This document shows, piece by piece, positions 1 to 7,881 of a stretch of DNA of 36,183 nt. The notes under the pieces are model-generated. The model was given only the letters and a program-made list of their open reading frames with translations, was not told the origin of the DNA and made no database searches. The translations under genes were made by a program, and so were the position numbers. Source of the stretch: Sphingomonas elodea ATCC 31461. Lineage in GTDB: Bacteria; Pseudomonadota; Alphaproteobacteria; Sphingomonadales; Sphingomonadaceae. Location of the stretch: contig NZ_AGFU01000071.1 in NCBI RefSeq assembly GCF_000226955.1, forward strand, positions 1-36,183, in the 5' to 3' direction. The stretch's first letter is position 1. Each line of letters opens with the position of its first letter.

Positions 1-555
1 GGCGGCGGCCAGGGCGGCGGCGGGTTCCGCGGTGGTCGCGGCGGCTTTGGCGGGCCGAACGGCGCGCTCGCCGGCCGCCTGCAGTTCAGCCTCTACCACA
101 CCTGGTTCTTCAAGAATCAGATCAAGATCCGCGACGGCGTGCCGATTCTCGACCTGCTGAACGGCGATGCCGCCGGCAACAATGGCGGCCAGCCGGCGCA
201 CCAGATCGACGCGCAGGCCGGCTTCACCAAGGACGGTTTCGGCGCGCGGCTGGGCTTCAAATGGCAGAGCAGCACCAGCGTCTATACCGGGCTGAACCAG
301 ACCAACCGGCTCGACTTCGGCGAGCTCGGCACGTTCAACCTGCGGCTGTTCGCGGACCTCGGCCGCCAGTTCAAGCTGGTGCGCGCGCACCCCTGGCTGC
401 GTGGCACGCGGGTGAGCCTGGGCGTGACCAACCTGCTCAACACCCGCCAACGGGTGACCGACCAGACCGGGCTGGTGCCGGTCAACTATCAGCCGGACCT
501 GCTCGATCCCACCGGCCGCGCGGTGCGGCTGAGCATCCGCAAGCTGTTCTTCTGA
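1..555 (+). CDS. TonB-dependent receptor, C-terminal part (5' end outside window)
   Basis: The frame is open from base 1 and stops at TGA 553-555, so only the last 184 residues are present. The piece starts with a Gly/Arg-rich stretch (GGGQGGGGFRGGRGGFGG). It continues with alternating amphipathic strands typical of an outer-membrane beta barrel (LAGRLQFSLYHTWFF, GARLGFKWQSSTS, FNLRLFADLG) and has a receptor-like segment VSLGVTNLLNTRQ. It ends in phenylalanine, the usual C-terminal residue for barrel insertion. Proteins of this kind import large ligands across the outer membrane with TonB/ExbBD energy. The plug domain and substrate cannot be judged from this part. A GC-rich hairpin follows the stop. 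Confidence 0.8.
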   Translation, partial: GGGQGGGGFRGGRGGFGGPNGALAGRLQFSLYHTWFFKNQIKIRDGVPILDLLNGDAAGNNGGQPAHQIDAQAGFTKDGFGARLGFKWQSSTSVYTGLNQTNRLDFGELGTFNLRLFADLGRQFKLVRAHPWLRGTRVSLGVTNLLNTRQRVTDQTGLVPVNYQPDLLDPTGRAVRLSIRKLFF

Positions 556-560
556 TCCGC

Positions 561-591
561 CGGGCGCGGCGCCGGTTGCGCGCCGCGCCCG
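561..591 (+). terminator. GC-rich hairpin after the receptor gene
   Basis: Bases 561-572 pair perfectly with 580-591, giving a 12-bp stem that is all G and C, with a 7-nt loop (cggttgc). The hairpin lies 6 bp after the TGA stop. There is no T-run after it, so it is a hairpin typical of high-GC genomes rather than a textbook intrinsic terminator. It may stop or attenuate transcription into the M28 peptidase gene, or only protect the mRNA 3' end. Confidence 0.5.
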
Positions 592-631
592 CCTGGCGCA
601 TCACCGCGATCGAACCAACGGGGGATTGCGG

Positions 632-1975
632 ATGAAGCGGGGAATCGTGCTGGCGGCGCTGGCCGCGGCGAGCGTGCTGGCGGTCTCGACGCAGGCTCAG
701 GCGCAGGTCAGCGCCGACTGGGTGCGTGCGCACGAGACCTTCCTCGCCGGCGAGGAACTGCGCGGTCGCGGCAGCGCGACGCCGGACGAGGCGATCGCCG
801 CCGCCTATGTCGCAGCGCAGTTTCGCGGCTTCGGCCTGCAGACCGCGCCTGGCATGGACGGCTATCTCCAGAAGGCCGAGATCGTGCGTCTCGCGCTGAA
901 GGCGCCGATCACCCTCGCCGTCGACGGCAAGCCGGTGGCCGGTGCGACCCTGCTGTTCGGCGACGGCAAGAGCGTCGAGGGGACGCTGATGATCGCGCCG
1001 GCCAAGGCGCTGTCGCGCACCGCTCCGGCGGACGTGCTGCTCGTCACCGGCGACCAATCGGCGATGCAGGTCTATCGCACCGCTGCCCAGATGAAGAGCG
1101 CGCGCGTCGTACTCGTCCGCGAGAGCGCCGAGACCCGGGCGATGACGGAGCGCCTGGGCGGCAGCCCGCGCCTCCCCAGCTATCTGCGCGGTGAGGATCC
1201 GGGCGCCCGCCCGTCGCTCGTCGTGCTGCCCGCCGGGGCGTTCGATGCACTGGCGAAGCAGGGCGGAACCAAGGCGGCGCTGACCGTGCCGATCACCGAA
1301 TCGACCAGCGTGACCACCAACGCGGTGGGCTGGCTTCCCGGCACCGATCCCAAGGCCGGCGTGCTGCTGCTCAGCGCGCACCTCGACCATCTCGGCGTGC
1401 TGGCCGACGGCACGGTGATGCACGGCGCCAATGACGACGCCTCGGGTACCACCGCGGTCCTCGAGCTTGCCCGGACGCTGGCCGCCAGGGGCAAGAGCAA
1501 GCGCGGCATCCTCTTCGTAGCCTATGGCGCGGAAGAAATCGGCGGCTTCGGCTCGACCTGGTTCGGCGCACACCCGCCGGTGCCGCTCGACCAGATCGTC
1601 GCCAATGTGGAAGTCGAGATGATCGGCGCGCAGGATCCCAAGCTTCCCGCCGGCACGATGATGATGACCGGCTATGAGCGCTCGACCCTGGGCGAGACGC
1701 TGAAGGCGCACGGCGCGCTGGTTACCGCCGATCCCTATCCGGAGCAGAACTTCTTCCAGCGATCGGACAACTACTCGCTCGCGCGGAAGGGTGTCGTCGC
1801 CCACACCATCTCGGGCTGGGCGGTGGTGCCGACCTATCACAGCAAGGACGATACGGTCGCCAATATCGATATCGCCTTCATGACCCGCGCCATCCAGTCG
1901 CTGGTCGAGCCGCTGCACGCACTGGCCAACAGCGACGCCAAGCCGGAATGGAAGCCCGGCGGCAAGCCCGAATGA
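632..1975 (+). CDS. Exported M28-family zinc metallopeptidase
   Basis: This 447-residue protein has a clear signal peptide (MKRGIVLAALAAASVLAV, cleavage near TQAQA-Q), so it acts in the periplasm or outside. The M28 zinc site is visible in order: HLDHLG (H250, D252), NDDASG (N267-D269), the catalytic Glu pair in YGAEEIGG (E301-E302) and a late His in TYHSKDD (H403). Residues of about 90-220 would hold the protease-associated-like insert common in this family. ATG 632 is chosen because GGGGG at 620-624 sits 7 nt upstream; a TTG at 626 is in frame but worse placed. It probably trims peptides, and its position after a TonB receptor may mean they work together. The exact substrate is unknown. Confidence 0.88.
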   Translation: MKRGIVLAALAAASVLAVSTQAQAQVSADWVRAHETFLAGEELRGRGSATPDEAIAAAYVAAQFRGFGLQTAPGMDGYLQKAEIVRLALKAPITLAVDGKPVAGATLLFGDGKSVEGTLMIAPAKALSRTAPADVLLVTGDQSAMQVYRTAAQMKSARVVLVRESAETRAMTERLGGSPRLPSYLRGEDPGARPSLVVLPAGAFDALAKQGGTKAALTVPITESTSVTTNAVGWLPGTDPKAGVLLLSAHLDHLGVLADGTVMHGANDDASGTTAVLELARTLAARGKSKRGILFVAYGAEEIGGFGSTWFGAHPPVPLDQIVANVEVEMIGAQDPKLPAGTMMMTGYERSTLGETLKAHGALVTADPYPEQNFFQRSDNYSLARKGVVAHTISGWAVVPTYHSKDDTVANIDIAFMTRAIQSLVEPLHALANSDAKPEWKPGGKPE

Positions 1976-2022
1976 CGGCGCCCGTGCTGGCGCCCGGCGC
2001 CGGCTTGCTCTAGCGAGGAACC

Positions 2023-2559
2023 ATGCACACGCCTCACATCGTCGCGCTGGGTGGAACGTTGCGCGCCCAGTCCAGCACCAGCCGCCTGCTCGCCGCCGCC
2101 CTCGCCCGCGCCGAGGCGCGCGGCGCGCGCACCACCCTGCTCACCGGGCCGGACATCGTCTTCCCGCATTTCGAGCCCGAGCATGGCGACACCGACGCCA
2201 AGGTGATGCGCTTCGTCGAGACGCTGCGCAGCGCCGATGCGGTGATCATCGGCTCGCCCGGCTATCACGGCACGCTGTCCGGGCTGGTGAAGACCGCGCT
2301 CGACTATGTCGAGCTGCTCAGCCGCGACGACCGTGTCTATTTCGACGGGATGCCGGTGGGCCTGGTCGCCACCGCGGCGGGCTGGCAGGCCTCGGTGGCG
2401 ACGCTGCAGGCGCTGCGCACCATCACCCATGCGCTGCGCGGCTGGCCGACGCCGATGGGGATCGCGGTCAACACGGTCGAGACGCCGGACGTCGAGACGC
2501 ACTGCCAGGGCGCGCTCGACGTGATGGTCGGCCAGATCTTCGATTTTCTGAAGCGCTGA
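2023..2559 (+). CDS. NADPH-dependent FMN reductase family flavoprotein
   Basis: This is a 178-residue flavodoxin-like protein. The N-terminal strand and phosphate loop read IVALGGTLRAQSSTSR, where the loop binds the FMN phosphate. The middle motif GSPGYHGTLSGLVKTALDY is the hallmark of the NADPH-dependent FMN reductase/azoreductase family. It is expected to be cytosolic and to reduce flavin or quinone-like substrates with NAD(P)H. The gene stands alone, 47 bp after the peptidase gene, with GAGGAA about 4 nt before the ATG. A REPIN-like repeat follows. Which electron acceptor it uses cannot be told from sequence. Confidence 0.85.
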   Translation: MHTPHIVALGGTLRAQSSTSRLLAAALARAEARGARTTLLTGPDIVFPHFEPEHGDTDAKVMRFVETLRSADAVIIGSPGYHGTLSGLVKTALDYVELLSRDDRVYFDGMPVGLVATAAGWQASVATLQALRTITHALRGWPTPMGIAVNTVETPDVETHCQGALDVMVGQIFDFLKR

Positions 2560-2577
2560 GGGTCCCCCCCCACCAGC

Positions 2578-2673
2578 CGTCATCCCGGCGAAAGCCGGGA
2601 TCCATTCGCCACTACGTTCTGGCTAGAGCCGAGACGGTGACCCCAATGGATTCCGGCTTTCGCCGGAATGACG
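2578..2673. repeat. REPIN-like paired palindrome, copy 1 (96 bp)
   Basis: Two palindromes face each other. The left one is ATCCCGGC-GAAA-GCCGGGAT at 2582-2601 and the right one ATTCCGGC-TTTC-GCCGGAAT at 2650-2669. Each has an 8-bp perfect stem and a 4-nt loop. The outer ends are inverted repeats (CGTCATyCCGGCGAAAG, continuing to CCATT inside). The element fills the gap between two convergent genes, the FMN reductase gene (+) and the zntB-like gene (-). Copies 2 and 3 of the same length lie at 11036 and 15835. It could act as a two-way terminator or mRNA end stabiliser. Confidence 0.85.
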
Positions 2674-2684
2674 GGCTTGGGCGC

Positions 2685-3635
2685 CTACTCGAACCAGTGC
2701 CGGTGGACGAAATAGCCCGCGATCCCGAGCGACATCGTCAAGCAAACCCCCACCACGCCCCAGAACGCCCAGGGTTCGTGCGCAAAGGGAATGCCGTCGA
2801 CGTTCATGCCGAGCAACCCGGTGAGGAAGGTCAGCGGCAGGAACACCATCGCGACGATCGCGATCACCAGCGAGCGCTGGTCGAGCAGCTCGCCGCGCAG
2901 ATCGGTGAGCGTCTCATGGGTCAGCGCGGCGCGTTCGCGGATGCTTTCCACTTCTTCCGCCATGCGCGCGGCGCGATCGGCGGCGGCGGAGAGATGCAGC
3001 CGGTCGTCCTCGCGCAGCCAGTCGCCCGGCAGGCCCGCCAGCTTCTCGATCGCGGCGCGCTGGGGATTGAGGAAGCGGCGATAGCCGATCGCCTGCACCC
3101 GCACCTTGTTGACCATGCGCCGCAGCTCGAACGCCCGGTGGGCGGAGAGCTGCTCCTCGCAATCGTCGAGCGAATCGCCGAGTTCGGCGACGACCGGATC
3201 CAGTTCCTCGGTGATCGCCTGCGCGAAGGCCGCGATCAGGTCGCCGGGATCGAGAATCTTGTGCGATTCCACCTCCTCGCGCACCGCCTGCAGCGCGTTG
3301 AGATGCTTGCGCGTAACCGAGAAGACGCAGCCGCCCATCGCGTAGATGCGGATCGAGGCGAGCGGATCGGAGGCGGTGGTCGCCTCCGACGAAAGCCCGC
3401 GCAGGTTGATCACCGCGCCATCGCCCACCGCGTCGCAGCGCGGGCGCGTCTCGGTCGCGGTCAGCGAATCGATGACATAGGGCGACAGCTTGGCCTCGCC
3501 GTTCAGCCAGAGCTGGGCGCGCTCGTCATTGGTGGTGAGGTGGATCCAGGTGAGCCCGCCCCGCGCATCGAGCGCCGCGCGCATCGTCGGCTGCTCGACC
3601 TTCCCGTCCTTCACGACATAGGCGAAGCCGCTCAA
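2685..3635 (-). CDS. zntB: CorA/ZntB-family divalent cation transporter
   Basis: This is a 316-residue cytosolic-funnel transporter. Two C-terminal membrane helices are seen (SLVIAIVAMVFLPLTFLTG and the segment around AFWGVVGVCLTMSLGIAGYF). Between them is the GMN selectivity motif (LLGMNVDG) that defines CorA-type channels and transporters. Long helices before it (EEQLSAHRAFELRR and onward) form the stalk. I chose TTG 3635 as start: GGAG lies 8 nt upstream and the TTG overlaps the TGA of the siroheme gene, so translation is probably coupled. No in-frame ATG is better placed. ZntB homologs move zinc, other CorA proteins magnesium or cobalt. The ZntB name is by overall resemblance and the metal is not certain. 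Confidence 0.85.
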   Translation of the reverse strand: MSGFAYVVKDGKVEQPTMRAALDARGGLTWIHLTTNDERAQLWLNGEAKLSPYVIDSLTATETRPRCDAVGDGAVINLRGLSSEATTASDPLASIRIYAMGGCVFSVTRKHLNALQAVREEVESHKILDPGDLIAAFAQAITEELDPVVAELGDSLDDCEEQLSAHRAFELRRMVNKVRVQAIGYRRFLNPQRAAIEKLAGLPGDWLREDDRLHLSAAADRAARMAEEVESIRERAALTHETLTDLRGELLDQRSLVIAIVAMVFLPLTFLTGLLGMNVDGIPFAHEPWAFWGVVGVCLTMSLGIAGYFVHRHWFE

Positions 3636-4387
3636 TCCGCCATCTCCAGCCAGAGCGACAGGCCCTCGCCGGGATCGGCGGGGGGACGGGCGAGGATGCG
3701 CGCGGCATCGGCACGCGCGCGGTTGAGGATGGCGTCGGGCACGTCGCCCAGATGGAAAAGCCGGTCGGCCTGCGCAAGCAGTCGCGCGTTGCGCAGCGTG
3801 AGGTCCTCGGGATCGGGCGAGGTGAGGCGGAGCGTAACGAGCTGCGCCTGCGGGGCCGCGCCTTCCGCCAGCCAGCGATCGACATCGCCATCCTCCGCCA
3901 GCAGGTCGAGCATGCCGCCCTCGCCCAGCGCATCCGCCAGCGCGCGGCGACGGGCACCGGCATCGGGCCAGCGCGCCTTCATCGCGCCCCGGCTGCGGCC
4001 CAGCCCCCTGGCGAGCGCGCCGAGGCTCTGCGGCAACAATGCCTCCAGCCGTTGCCGCAGCGCCGCCGCCAGCCCGGCGGAAACCCCGCCGGTACCGATG
4101 GCGATCAGCACCGGATCGCGGTCGACGATCGCCGGCAGGGTGAAGTCGCACAGCTCAGGTCGGTCGACGCAATTGACCAGCACCCCGCGCGCCTTGAGCC
4201 GCGCGACCACGTCCTCGGGTTCGTCGAGCGCGACGATGGCGAGCGCGGCACTATCGCCCTCGCCCACCACCTGCGCCCCGGCGCGGTCGAGCAGGCGGCG
4301 CTTGGCGTCCGCCGGCTCCCCTTCGCCGACCAGGATCACCGGCCGCCCCGCCAGCTTCACGAACAGGGGCAGCGCGGCGAGCGTCAC
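3632..4387 (-). CDS. cysG: Siroheme synthase N-terminal module (precorrin-2 dehydrogenase / ferrochelatase) with remnant methyltransferase start
   Basis: The first ~150 residues match the dehydrogenase/ferrochelatase half of CysG: LPLFVKLAGRPVILVGEGE is the NAD-binding Rossmann entry, and IGTGGVSAGLAAALRQRLE the segment before the dimerisation helices. This half oxidises precorrin-2 and inserts iron to make siroheme for sulfite and nitrite reductases. Residues of about 185-235 (DPEDLTLRNARLLAQADRL onward) align by eye with the start of the uroporphyrinogen-III methyltransferase half, but its SAM loop is changed and the protein stops at 251 residues instead of about 457. It is therefore not a full CysG. 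GTG 4387 overlaps the lysA stop (GTGA). A separate methyltransferase gene must exist elsewhere if siroheme is made. Confidence 0.82.
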   Translation of the reverse strand: MTLAALPLFVKLAGRPVILVGEGEPADAKRRLLDRAGAQVVGEGDSAALAIVALDEPEDVVARLKARGVLVNCVDRPELCDFTLPAIVDRDPVLIAIGTGGVSAGLAAALRQRLEALLPQSLGALARGLGRSRGAMKARWPDAGARRRALADALGEGGMLDLLAEDGDVDRWLAEGAAPQAQLVTLRLTSPDPEDLTLRNARLLAQADRLFHLGDVPDAILNRARADAARILARPPADPGEGLSLWLEMAD

Positions 4388-5643
4388 TTGAGCCAGTCCG
4401 GCACCTGCTCGGCGGCCATGATCTCCTCGGCGGAGATGCGGCCGGCGACGATGGCATAGCGATCGCCCGAGACCAGCACCTCGGGTACCAGCGGGCGGCT
4501 GTTATAGGTGCTGGCCATGGTCGCGCCGTACGCGCCCGCCGTCTCCAGCACGGCGAGGTCGCCGGCCTTCACCGCATCGATCTCGCGCGCCTTCACGAAC
4601 ACGTCGGTGCTTTCGCACACCGGCCCCGCGACATTGGCGACGAAGCGCTCGCCATTGGGCTTCACCGCCGCGAAGCCATGATAGGCGTCGTACAGCGCCA
4701 CCCGCGCGAGGTCGTTCATCGCCGCGTCGACCACCACCCAGGGGTGGATCTGCCCCGGCTTCACCCACAGCACTTCGGTGACCAGCACGCCCGCGCTGCC
4801 CGCGATGGTGCGGCCGGGTTCGAACATCAGCTCGACGTCCCAGTCCTTCGTCACCCGCGCGACCATCTCTGCATAGGCTTCCGGCGTCGGCGGCACCTCA
4901 CCCGGGCGATAGGCGACGCCAAGGCCTCCGCCGAGATCGACATGGGTGATGGTGTGGCCGCCCGCGCGCAGTTCGGCGAGCAGCCGGCCGACGCGCTCGA
5001 ATGCGGATTCCAGGGGTGCCAAGCCGAGCAGCTGGCTGCCGATATGCACCGCGATGCCGTGCAGATCGAGGCCGGGCAGCTTGCCCAGCCGCTCGAAGAT
5101 CGCCGGTGCCTCGCCGATCGGCAGGCCGAACTTGTTCTCCGCCTTGCCGGTCGAGATCTTCTCGTGCGTGCCGGCATCGACATCCGGGTTCACCCGCAGC
5201 GCCGCGCGCGCGGTAAGGCCGCGCTCGGCCGCCAGCGCCGCCAGCACTTCGCCCTCCTCGACCAGCTCGAGGTTGAACTGGCCGATCCCGGCCTCCAGCC
5301 CCTTGACCAGCTCGCGCCGCGTCTTGCCGACGCCCGAGAAGACGATGTCCTTGGGCGCCACGCCCGCCGCCAGCGCGCGCGCCATTTCGCCGCCCGAGAC
5401 GACATCGGCGCCGAAGCCCTCGTTCGCCAGCAGCTTGAGCACCGCGAGGTTGGGATTGGCCTTGATCGCGAAGGCGAGGTGGATGCGCCCCAGCGGCTTC
5501 AGCGCGTCGCGAAAGGCGCGGGCATTGGCCTGGAAGCGTTCGGTGGAATAGACATAGACGGGCGTACCCACCTCGGCGGCGATGCGCGCGAGGGGCAGCG
5601 ATTCGACGTGCAGTTCGCCGTCGATCATCGAAAAATCGGTCAT
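4384..5643 (-). CDS. lysA: Diaminopimelate decarboxylase
   Basis: This 419-residue PLP enzyme converts meso-diaminopimelate to L-lysine, the last step of lysine synthesis. The PLP lysine motif FAIKANPN lies near residue 60. The barrel carries HIGSQLLGL and the glycine-rich VDLGGGLGV phosphate-binding loop. The C-terminal domain supplies the substrate-contact segments EPGRTIAGSAG and GPVCESTDVF, the latter with the active-site Cys of this fold. ATG 5643 has AGAGG just upstream; in-frame codons further up lack support. It follows the small lipoprotein gene by 34 bp and overlaps the siroheme gene by 4 bp, so it sits mid-operon after argH. Confidence 0.95.
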   Translation of the reverse strand: MTDFSMIDGELHVESLPLARIAAEVGTPVYVYSTERFQANARAFRDALKPLGRIHLAFAIKANPNLAVLKLLANEGFGADVVSGGEMARALAAGVAPKDIVFSGVGKTRRELVKGLEAGIGQFNLELVEEGEVLAALAAERGLTARAALRVNPDVDAGTHEKISTGKAENKFGLPIGEAPAIFERLGKLPGLDLHGIAVHIGSQLLGLAPLESAFERVGRLLAELRAGGHTITHVDLGGGLGVAYRPGEVPPTPEAYAEMVARVTKDWDVELMFEPGRTIAGSAGVLVTEVLWVKPGQIHPWVVVDAAMNDLARVALYDAYHGFAAVKPNGERFVANVAGPVCESTDVFVKAREIDAVKAGDLAVLETAGAYGATMASTYNSRPLVPEVLVSGDRYAIVAGRISAEEIMAAEQVPDWLK

Positions 5644-5677
5644 GAGCCTCTGGGTGCGGCGCTGAGGGCCGCCAAAA

Positions 5678-5923
5678 TCAGTTGGGTGGCAGGTCGAACT
5701 CATCGCTCCGCCGCGCTTCGGACGCCTGGATCAGGTCGTCGCTGCGCGAGGGGCGCGTCTGGGCGCGCGCTTTGAGAAGGTCGGGAGGCGTGGGCGTCAC
5801 CGCGGCACCGTACGGCGCCACCGGCAGCGAGGCCCCCGGCGGCGGGGCCAGGGGCTCGCGCACGCCGCAGCCGCTCAGGACCAGGCCGAGGGCCGGTACG
5901 GTGAGCAGCAGTCGCTTCCTCAT
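5678..5923 (-). CDS. Small lipoprotein between argH and lysA (LptM-like)
   Basis: This is an 81-residue lipoprotein. A short charged start (MRKR), a hydrophobic core and the lipobox LVLSGC give a mature protein beginning with Cys19. The rest is proline-rich and probably unstructured ([16 protein letters not shown]). Small lipoproteins of this form next to lysA/argH resemble LptM (YifL), which helps mature the LPS export barrel LptD. The match here rests on size, lipobox and context, not on detailed similarity. Its ATG overlaps the argH stop (ATGA), so translation is likely coupled. A different role is possible. Confidence 0.75.
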   Translation of the reverse strand: MRKRLLLTVPALGLVLSGCGVREPLAPPPGASLPVAPYGAAVTPTPPDLLKARAQTRPSRSDDLIQASEARRSDEFDLPPN

Positions 5924-7296
5924 GATTCCTCCTCGCGACCCTTGCGGGCCGCTGCTATCGCCGCACGAACGCGCGACGGTGCCGTGCCGCCGAAGCTGAC
6001 CCGACTGTTGACCGATGCGTCGACACTGAGAACGCCGTACACGCGTTCGTCGATCCGTGCATCGATTTCCTTGAGCGCTTGAATCGAGAGCTGATCGAGG
6101 CGGATCCCCTCGGCTTCCGCCTTGGCAACCGCGCGGCCGGTGATGTGATGCGCCTCGCGGAACGGGATGCCGCCCTCGCGCACCAGCCAGTCGGCCAGGT
6201 CGGTCGCGGTGGAGAAGCCGGCCTCCGCCGCCGCCCGCATCCGCTCCAGCCGGAAGGTGGCGCTCTCGACCATGCCGGTCATCGCCGCGATGCTGAGGCC
6301 GAGCAGGTCATGCGCCTCGAACACCGGCGGCTTGTCGTCCTGCATGTCCTTCGAATAGGCGAGCGGCAGGCCCTTCATCGTCATCATCAGGCTGAAAAGC
6401 GCGCCGCTGATCCGCCCCGAATGCCCGCGGACCAACTCGGCCGCGTCGGGGTTGCGCTTCTGCGGCATGATCGAACTGCCGGTCGACCATTGGTCGGAAA
6501 GTGCCACGAAGCCGAAGGGCTGGCTTGCCCAGATCACGAATTCCTCGGCCAGCCGGCTGAGGTGGAGGCTGCACTGCGCCGCCGCCGTCAGATAATCGAG
6601 CGCGAAGTCGCGGTCCGAGACCGAATCGAGCGAGTTGCGCGTCGGCCCGTCGAAGCCCAGCGCCTTGGCGGTCGCCTCGCGATCGAGGTTGAAGCCGGTG
6701 CCGGCCAGCGCCGCCGAGCCCAGCGGGCACAGGTTCATCCGCGCCCGCGCATCCTTCAGCCGCGACCGGTCGCGCGCGAACATCTCGAAATAGGCCATCA
6801 GATGGTGGCCCAGCGTCACCGGCTGCGCGACCTGGAGATGGGTGAAGCCCGGCATCACGCTGTCGGCATGCTGCTCGGCCCGCGCCAGCAGCGCGTCCTG
6901 CAGCGCACCCAGCGCCGCATCGGCCTGGTCGATCGCATCGCGCACCCAGAGGCGGAAGTCGGTCGCGACCTGGTCGTTGCGCGAGCGCGCGGTGTGGAGG
7001 CGGCCCGCGACGGGGCCGATCTTTTCCGCCAGCCGGCTTTCGGAGAGCATGTGGATGTCTTCGAGCGCCAGATCCTCGGGCACGCCGTTGGCGGCGAAGT
7101 CCTCGGCGACCTGGTCGAGCCCGGCGCTAATCGTCGCTGCGTCCTCGCTGCCCACGATCCCCTGCCGGCCCAGCATCGCGACGTGCGCCTTGGAGCCGCG
7201 CAGATCCTGCTGCCACATCCGCTTGTCGAAGGGGATGGAGGCGTTTATCTCGCGCATCACCGCGGACGGGCCTTCGGCGAAGCGCCCTCCCCACAT
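5920..7296 (-). CDS. argH: Argininosuccinate lyase
   Basis: This 458-residue enzyme of the fumarase/aspartase superfamily cleaves argininosuccinate to arginine and fumarate. It opens with [11 protein letters not shown]. It contains the [14 protein letters not shown] segment, the [16 protein letters not shown] helix and the superfamily signature [12 protein letters not shown], whose serine is the catalytic base. The first canonical start is ATG 7296, but the frame stays open upstream ([10 protein letters not shown]). There an AAGGAG (7339-7334, minus strand) lies 7 nt before an ATC codon at 7326-7324, so the true start may be non-canonical. The ATG at 7296-7294 overlaps the CATG that also holds an ATG of the opposite gene. 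It is the first gene of the argH-lipoprotein-lysA run. Confidence 0.94.
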   Translation of the reverse strand: MWGGRFAEGPSAVMREINASIPFDKRMWQQDLRGSKAHVAMLGRQGIVGSEDAATISAGLDQVAEDFAANGVPEDLALEDIHMLSESRLAEKIGPVAGRLHTARSRNDQVATDFRLWVRDAIDQADAALGALQDALLARAEQHADSVMPGFTHLQVAQPVTLGHHLMAYFEMFARDRSRLKDARARMNLCPLGSAALAGTGFNLDREATAKALGFDGPTRNSLDSVSDRDFALDYLTAAAQCSLHLSRLAEEFVIWASQPFGFVALSDQWSTGSSIMPQKRNPDAAELVRGHSGRISGALFSLMMTMKGLPLAYSKDMQDDKPPVFEAHDLLGLSIAAMTGMVESATFRLERMRAAAEAGFSTATDLADWLVREGGIPFREAHHITGRAVAKAEAEGIRLDQLSIQALKEIDARIDERVYGVLSVDASVNSRVSFGGTAPSRVRAAIAAARKGREEES

Positions 7297-7312
7297 GGAA
7301 TTGGAGCTGTCC

Positions 7313-7879
7313 TTGCGCTCGGTGATCGGTCTTCTCCTTCTGGGCGCCCTCGCAATCGCGGGGTGCGATACGCAAACGCAGCCGTCTCAGCAAGCGAACG
7401 AAACTACCCCGGCGTCAAACGCCGCTGCGCCCACGCCCGGCGGCACGGTCGACCGCAGCCACAAGGGCGAGGCGGCGCCGACGATTGCCTTCACCGATGC
7501 CGCGGGCAAGAAGCTGGCGCTGGCCGCCTTCCAGGGCAAGCCGGTGCTGCTCAACCTGTGGGCGACCTGGTGCGTGCCGTGCATCAAGGAAATGCCGACG
7601 CTGGATACGCTGGCCGGCAAGGTGGGCGACACGCTCGTCGTGCTGCCGCTCAGCCAGGACCTGAAGGGCATGGAAGTTGTCGGCCCGTTCTTCCAGAAGA
7701 ACGGCTACAAGCATCTGAAGCCGTATCTCGATACCGACACCGCGTTCAGCGTGCAGATGGGCACCAACCTGCCGACGACGATCCTCTATGAATCGACCGG
7801 CAAGGAAGTGTGGCGCGTCTCCGGCGACTTCGACTGGGCGGGCGACGCCGCCGCCAAGCTGATCGCCGAGGCGAAGTAA
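7313..7879 (+). CDS. TlpA-like thioredoxin-fold lipoprotein (thiol-disulfide reductase)
   Basis: The product is a membrane-anchored thioredoxin of about 188 residues. The lipobox is LAIAGC; Asp follows the Cys, which by the E. coli rule would hold it at the inner membrane facing the periplasm. The redox motif is [14 protein letters not shown], the WCxPC form of TlpA/ResA proteins that reduce disulfides, for example in cytochrome c maturation. I favour TTG 7313: GGAG lies 6 nt upstream and the signal then starts M-R-S. ATG 7295 is in frame, but would add the acidic MELELS and has no ribosome site. The gene is head to head with argH. Confidence 0.85.
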   Translation: MRSVIGLLLLGALAIAGCDTQTQPSQQANETTPASNAAAPTPGGTVDRSHKGEAAPTIAFTDAAGKKLALAAFQGKPVLLNLWATWCVPCIKEMPTLDTLAGKVGDTLVVLPLSQDLKGMEVVGPFFQKNGYKHLKPYLDTDTAFSVQMGTNLPTTILYESTGKEVWRVSGDFDWAGDAAAKLIAEAK

Positions 7880-7881
7880 GC

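Noticed and set aside
2646-2673. Short peptides reading MDSGFRRND over the repeats
   Set aside because: They are translations of the REP palindromes (CCGGCTTTCGCCGGAATGAC). They recur wherever the repeat occurs and do not reflect a gene.
2637-4391. Very long open frames opposite real genes (for example on the plus strand over the zntB-like and siroheme genes, and on the minus strand over the helicase at 23237-25546)
   Set aside because: They are rich in Arg, Ala, Gly and His without recognisable motifs, and lie opposite genes with clear family motifs. This is the usual antisense shadow in GC-rich DNA.
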